A program made the position numbers and the translations under genes. Below the pieces are notes generated by a model. The model was not told where the DNA came from, made no database searches, and saw nothing but the letters and a program-made list of their open reading frames with translations. Source: Gammaproteobacteria bacterium (lineage in GTDB: Bacteria > Pseudomonadota > Gammaproteobacteria > Steroidobacterales > Steroidobacteraceae). Taken from it: a stretch of DNA of 9,238 nt. Below, in pieces: positions 6,646-9,238 of this stretch. The DNA lies in contig JAOUGR010000068.1 in the NCBI GenBank assembly GCA_029857655.1, forward strand, positions 1 to 9,238, written 5' to 3'. The number at the start of each line of letters is the position of its first letter. The first letter of the stretch is position 1.

Positions 6646-7626
6646 TCAGTCGCTGGCCGTGGCGATCAGCGCCAGCAGCCGACGGATCAGCGCAGCGTGA
6701 GCATCGACGCGACGCTCGAGTGTCAAGGCAGCGGCGGGAGTTTCAAACACCAATACGGTTCGTGCGGCAGGCCCGGGCTGCACGCGGCCGTTCACGATGA
6801 CGTCCTTGCCGCTCATCAATTCGTCTATGGAACTGTCGATGACGGGACCGATGATGCCTCCGACGACCGGCTCGCCGAATCGCGTCTCGCCGCCCAACTT
6901 GATCGGGACGCCGTTGTTCTTCAATACGCTCACGGCCTCGGTGGCAAGCGGATCGGCGAAACCGAGTTCACCCTGCGAATAGACGTAGCCCTGGTCGATG
7001 AGATTGTCCTCGTGCAAATCGATGCTGTAGAGCGGTGGATAGTCGGCGCCCGCACGCAGTACAAAGGCGGTGATGGCATCCGCTTCGGGACTCGAGGCCG
7101 ACGCCGCCCGCGGACTGCCGGGATTATCGGGCGACGGCAACAGATGCGATGAATCGCCGACGCTGTGCCCTTCGATGAGGTCCGAATAGATCGCGACATT
7201 CAGGTAACGCCAGTTGCGCGCATAGCCCTGCGGATTCAGCAGCGGCAACAGGACCACGGGCCGCTGCCGGCCGAGTCTCGCGATGTCCTCGATTACGGCG
7301 GCAAGCGCGTTCGGTCCGGCTGGTTCCTCCCCGTGGATGCCCGCCAGGATCCAGACCGCGGCACCGCTTTGGGGCGAGCGCAACGCAATGATCGGAAGCG
7401 CCGCCGTCGCGCCGGCGGGCTGGGAGTCCGCAATGATTTCAAGCGTCCAGCCGCAATCGAGCAGCTTGAGATAGGAATGGTAAAGCGCTTCGATCGGCCT
7501 GCGTCCGTCTGCAAATGTCGTAACCCCGTCCGGCAATCGGAGTTTCGTCTCCTGGGCGCCGGCCGGCATCGCATGCACTGCAAGGAGCAGGAAAGCTGCC
7601 GTCAGAAGTCCATGGGCATGTGCCAA
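6646..7626 (-). CDS. Secreted M14 carboxypeptidase / succinylglutamate desuccinylase-aspartoacylase-like zinc hydrolase
   Basis: This 326-residue protein has a signal peptide (about 1-24, LLTAAFLLLAVHAMPAGA|QE). The family splits amide bonds with one zinc ion. The zinc ligands are visible: H98 and E101 in AGIHGEEPAGPN (HxxE), and H205 in SIDLHEDN. The general-base glutamate is probably E295 in VFETPAA near the C-terminus. NPQGYARNWRYLN (131-143) matches the Asn/Arg substrate-binding segment of M14 enzymes. All key residues are present, so it is probably active in the periplasm or outside the cell. The substrate, a C-terminal amino acid or an N-acyl group, cannot be read from sequence. No in-frame ATG lies near the start. 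TTG 7626 is chosen because AAGG (7634-7637) sits seven bases upstream and the signal peptide begins there. It follows the GcvT-like gene by 28 bp and is probably in its operon. Confidence 0.88.
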   Translation of the reverse strand: MAHAHGLLTAAFLLLAVHAMPAGAQETKLRLPDGVTTFADGRRPIEALYHSYLKLLDCGWTLEIIADSQPAGATAALPIIALRSPQSGAAVWILAGIHGEEPAGPNALAAVIEDIARLGRQRPVVLLPLLNPQGYARNWRYLNVAIYSDLIEGHSVGDSSHLLPSPDNPGSPRAASASSPEADAITAFVLRAGADYPPLYSIDLHEDNLIDQGYVYSQGELGFADPLATEAVSVLKNNGVPIKLGGETRFGEPVVGGIIGPVIDSSIDELMSGKDVIVNGRVQPGPAARTVLVFETPAAALTLERRVDAHAALIRRLLALIATASD

Positions 7627-7654
7627 AGCGACGCCTTGTACTGGGTTGCGGCGA

Positions 7655-8845
7655 TCAGAAATCCGCAGCGGGTGTCGCGCGTCGACGCGGCGGGTCGAAG
7701 AACGCGCCTTCGACCACGCGGCAACGCGCCATCACCCGCGACCACTTCAATTCGCGCTGATAGTAAATTTCGGCCCACAGCTCGTCACCGGGCAGGCCCC
7801 AGGGCATGTGCATCGAGGCGAGCGCGATATTCGACTTCGCCGACGGCGACCATTCCGCCGACGTGACGGTGCCAATCACGTTTTTCCTGTTGTCGTAGAT
7901 GTACGCCGAGCGCGCGGGCTTGTTGCCCTCGATGTCGAGTCGCACCAGGCGGAAACGGGAGCCGCGCCGCTGTTCTTCGAGCAGTGCGCGACGGCCGTTG
8001 AAATTGGGCTTGCTGAAATCGACCAGCCGGCCGAGATCGAGCTCGAATGGCGACCGCGACCGGTCCAGCCGGATGGCCTGGTCGGCCGGCAGGAAGTCGA
8101 CCTGCGCCTGGATGAAACCCGCCTCGATGCGCGCCACTTCGAGCGCATGGGTTCCCATCGGGCGGATGCCGTGATTCGCCCCCTTTTCAAACAGGGCGTC
8201 CCACAGGTCGAGTGCGCGGGCCGGTTCGATCCAGAGCTCGTAGCCCAGGTCGCCGGTGAATCCGGTTCGCGATACCATCAGTTCGGTACCCGCGAACGAA
8301 AAATACGCGATGCCGAATGGCTTCAGGCTCTCCACGCCGCTGCAGCCGATCCCCTTCAGCACCGCACAGCTCGTCGGTCCCTGCAGCGCGAGTGCGGCGA
8401 CGTCGTGCGTGTCCTCGACGATCGACACATTGAACCCGTGAGCCGATCGTGCCAGCCAGTTCAGCTGGCGCTCCTGGGAACACAGGCGGTAATCGCCTTC
8501 GCGCAGGTGGAATATGGTGCCGTCGTCGATGACCTGGCCATTGTCATCGCACCAGACGCAATACCCGACCCTGCCCGCCTTGATCTTGGCGACGTCGCGC
8601 GTGATAAGGCGATTCAGGAAGGCCAGGGCATCCGGGCCCGTGATCCGGTGCTTTGTCATCGGCGTCAGGTCGAATACGGCGCAGGCATTGCGGATCGCGG
8701 CGTACTCGAGCGCCGTGTCGAAAAACGCATCGGCCGTCGTGTAGTCCTTCCACCGGTGCCATGCGTTCAGCGTGTTGAGCGCCGACGTGCGCGGATGGAA
8801 TGGCGTCTGGTAAACCGCCGTGCGGAAGTGTTCCTTGTGCCTCAT
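7655..8845 (-). CDS. GcvT-like aminomethyltransferase family protein (folate-dependent one-carbon transferase)
   Basis: This 396-residue protein has the GcvT fold and no signal peptide, so it is cytoplasmic. Recognisable parts are ACAVFDLTPMTKHRITGPDA (54-73), NGQVIDDGTIF (102-112) carrying the Asp pair conserved in T-proteins, VSRTGFTGDLGYELW (191-205), and a C-terminal domain from about residue 290. The family uses tetrahydrofolate to accept a methylene or methyl group; members include glycine-cleavage T-protein, DMSP demethylase and the C-terminal domains of sarcosine and dimethylglycine dehydrogenases. No gcvH or gcvP is nearby, so a glycine-cleavage role is unlikely and the gene symbol gcvT is withheld. 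The start is ATG 8845, whose bases overlap the TGA of the upstream oxidoreductase (ATGA), indicating translational coupling. An upstream in-frame start at 8935 would run far into that gene. The true donor substrate is unknown. Confidence 0.88.
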   Translation of the reverse strand: MRHKEHFRTAVYQTPFHPRTSALNTLNAWHRWKDYTTADAFFDTALEYAAIRNACAVFDLTPMTKHRITGPDALAFLNRLITRDVAKIKAGRVGYCVWCDDNGQVIDDGTIFHLREGDYRLCSQERQLNWLARSAHGFNVSIVEDTHDVAALALQGPTSCAVLKGIGCSGVESLKPFGIAYFSFAGTELMVSRTGFTGDLGYELWIEPARALDLWDALFEKGANHGIRPMGTHALEVARIEAGFIQAQVDFLPADQAIRLDRSRSPFELDLGRLVDFSKPNFNGRRALLEEQRRGSRFRLVRLDIEGNKPARSAYIYDNRKNVIGTVTSAEWSPSAKSNIALASMHMPWGLPGDELWAEIYYQRELKWSRVMARCRVVEGAFFDPPRRRATPAADF

Positions 8846-9238
8846 GCCGCAGGCTCCCTGCCAAGGACCGTCCGTGCCGCATTTCTGCCCGCGGATCCCA
8901 TCACGCCGCCGCCCGGATGGCATCCGGCGCCGCACAGGTAGAGTCCGTTCACCGGCATGGCGTACTGCGCTGCGCCCGGGACCGGCCGCAGCATCATGAA
9001 CTGGTCGAGCGAAAGTTCACCGTGGTGCCAGTGGCCGCCGGTGATACGGAATTCGCATTCTATGTCGGCCGGCAGCAGTAGTTCTGCGGCGACTACCTGG
9101 CGGCGCAGACCTGGGGCATAGCGCCCGAGGAGGGCGAGCGTCCGTTCGAGAAGCTCGGCGCGCGCGGTGTCAGTGCTGGCGCGCGGATCGAATGGAGCGT
9201 ACTGGACGATTGCCGATAACACGTGCCTGCCCTGCGGC
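8842..9238 (-). CDS. PYROXD2/phytoene dehydrogenase-like FAD-dependent oxidoreductase, C-terminal part (5' end outside the window)
   Basis: The last ~131 codons are visible and the frame is open to the right edge. PQGRHVLSAIVQYAPFDPR matches the segment PPGxHVxSxFxQYxPY typical of PYROXD2-like proteins. GGHWHHGELSLDQFMMLRPVPG is followed by GLYLCGAGCHPGGGVMGSAG and RNAA, the C-terminal FAD-contacting segment of this family. The GTG at 9222 is inside the conserved segment and is not the start. Members of the broad family are flavin-dependent oxidases or desaturases; the reaction cannot be set from this fragment, and the N-terminal dinucleotide-binding motif is off-window. Its TGA overlaps the ATG of the GcvT-like gene, so the two are probably made together at matched levels. 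Confidence 0.87.
   Translation of the reverse strand, partial: PQGRHVLSAIVQYAPFDPRASTDTARAELLERTLALLGRYAPGLRRQVVAAELLLPADIECEFRITGGHWHHGELSLDQFMMLRPVPGAAQYAMPVNGLYLCGAGCHPGGGVMGSAGRNAARTVLGREPAA

Noticed and set aside
7646..8941. A 431-codon open frame on the plus strand.
   Set aside because: It mirrors the GcvT-like gene almost end to end, is Arg-rich and shows no domain; the opposite strand has clear GcvT motifs.

Overview
The window is GC-rich and densely coded. Its gene families and order (a full-length TolC next to a Pcm-like methyltransferase, and a PAS-GGDEF-EAL protein) suggest a gammaproteobacterium. That placement is inferred from gene content only; no rRNA or other marker is present. 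I see no tRNA, CRISPR array, insertion sequence, phage gene or sign of recent transfer.

Layout: (1) Positions 1-341, plus strand: the 3' end of a Sua5/TsaC-type threonylcarbamoyl-AMP synthase, cut by the window edge. (2) Positions 334-2485, minus strand: a Pcm-like methyltransferase followed by tolC. tolC probably also has its own promoter in the 118-bp gap, and its 3' end overlaps the sua5 3' end by 8 bp, tail to tail. (3) Positions 2486-2642: a divergent intergenic region with a short perfect palindrome. (4) Positions 2643-4838, plus strand: a membrane-anchored PAS-PAS-GGDEF-EAL cyclic-di-GMP protein. (5) Positions 4843-9238, minus strand: a co-directional block. In transcription order it holds a PYROXD2-like FAD oxidoreductase (partial), a GcvT-like aminomethyltransferase joined to it by an ATGA overlap, a secreted M14/aspartoacylase-like zinc hydrolase (TTG start), and a secreted DUF885 protein with its own candidate promoter.

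The upstream genes are housekeeping or envelope functions: t6A tRNA modification, outer-membrane efflux or secretion, and second-messenger signalling. The block at 4843-9238 looks catabolic. A flavin oxidoreductase is translationally coupled to a folate-type one-carbon transferase, and two exported hydrolases follow. A reasonable but unproven reading is that exported hydrolases release a small amide or peptide substrate, and the cytoplasmic pair oxidatively demethylates it or passes a one-carbon unit to tetrahydrofolate.

No clearly new system is evident. The points most worth following up are the coupled FAD oxidoreductase/GcvT pair, the departures from family consensus in the Pcm-like, EAL and DUF885 proteins, and a hairpin that spans both stop codons at the convergent junction near 4840.
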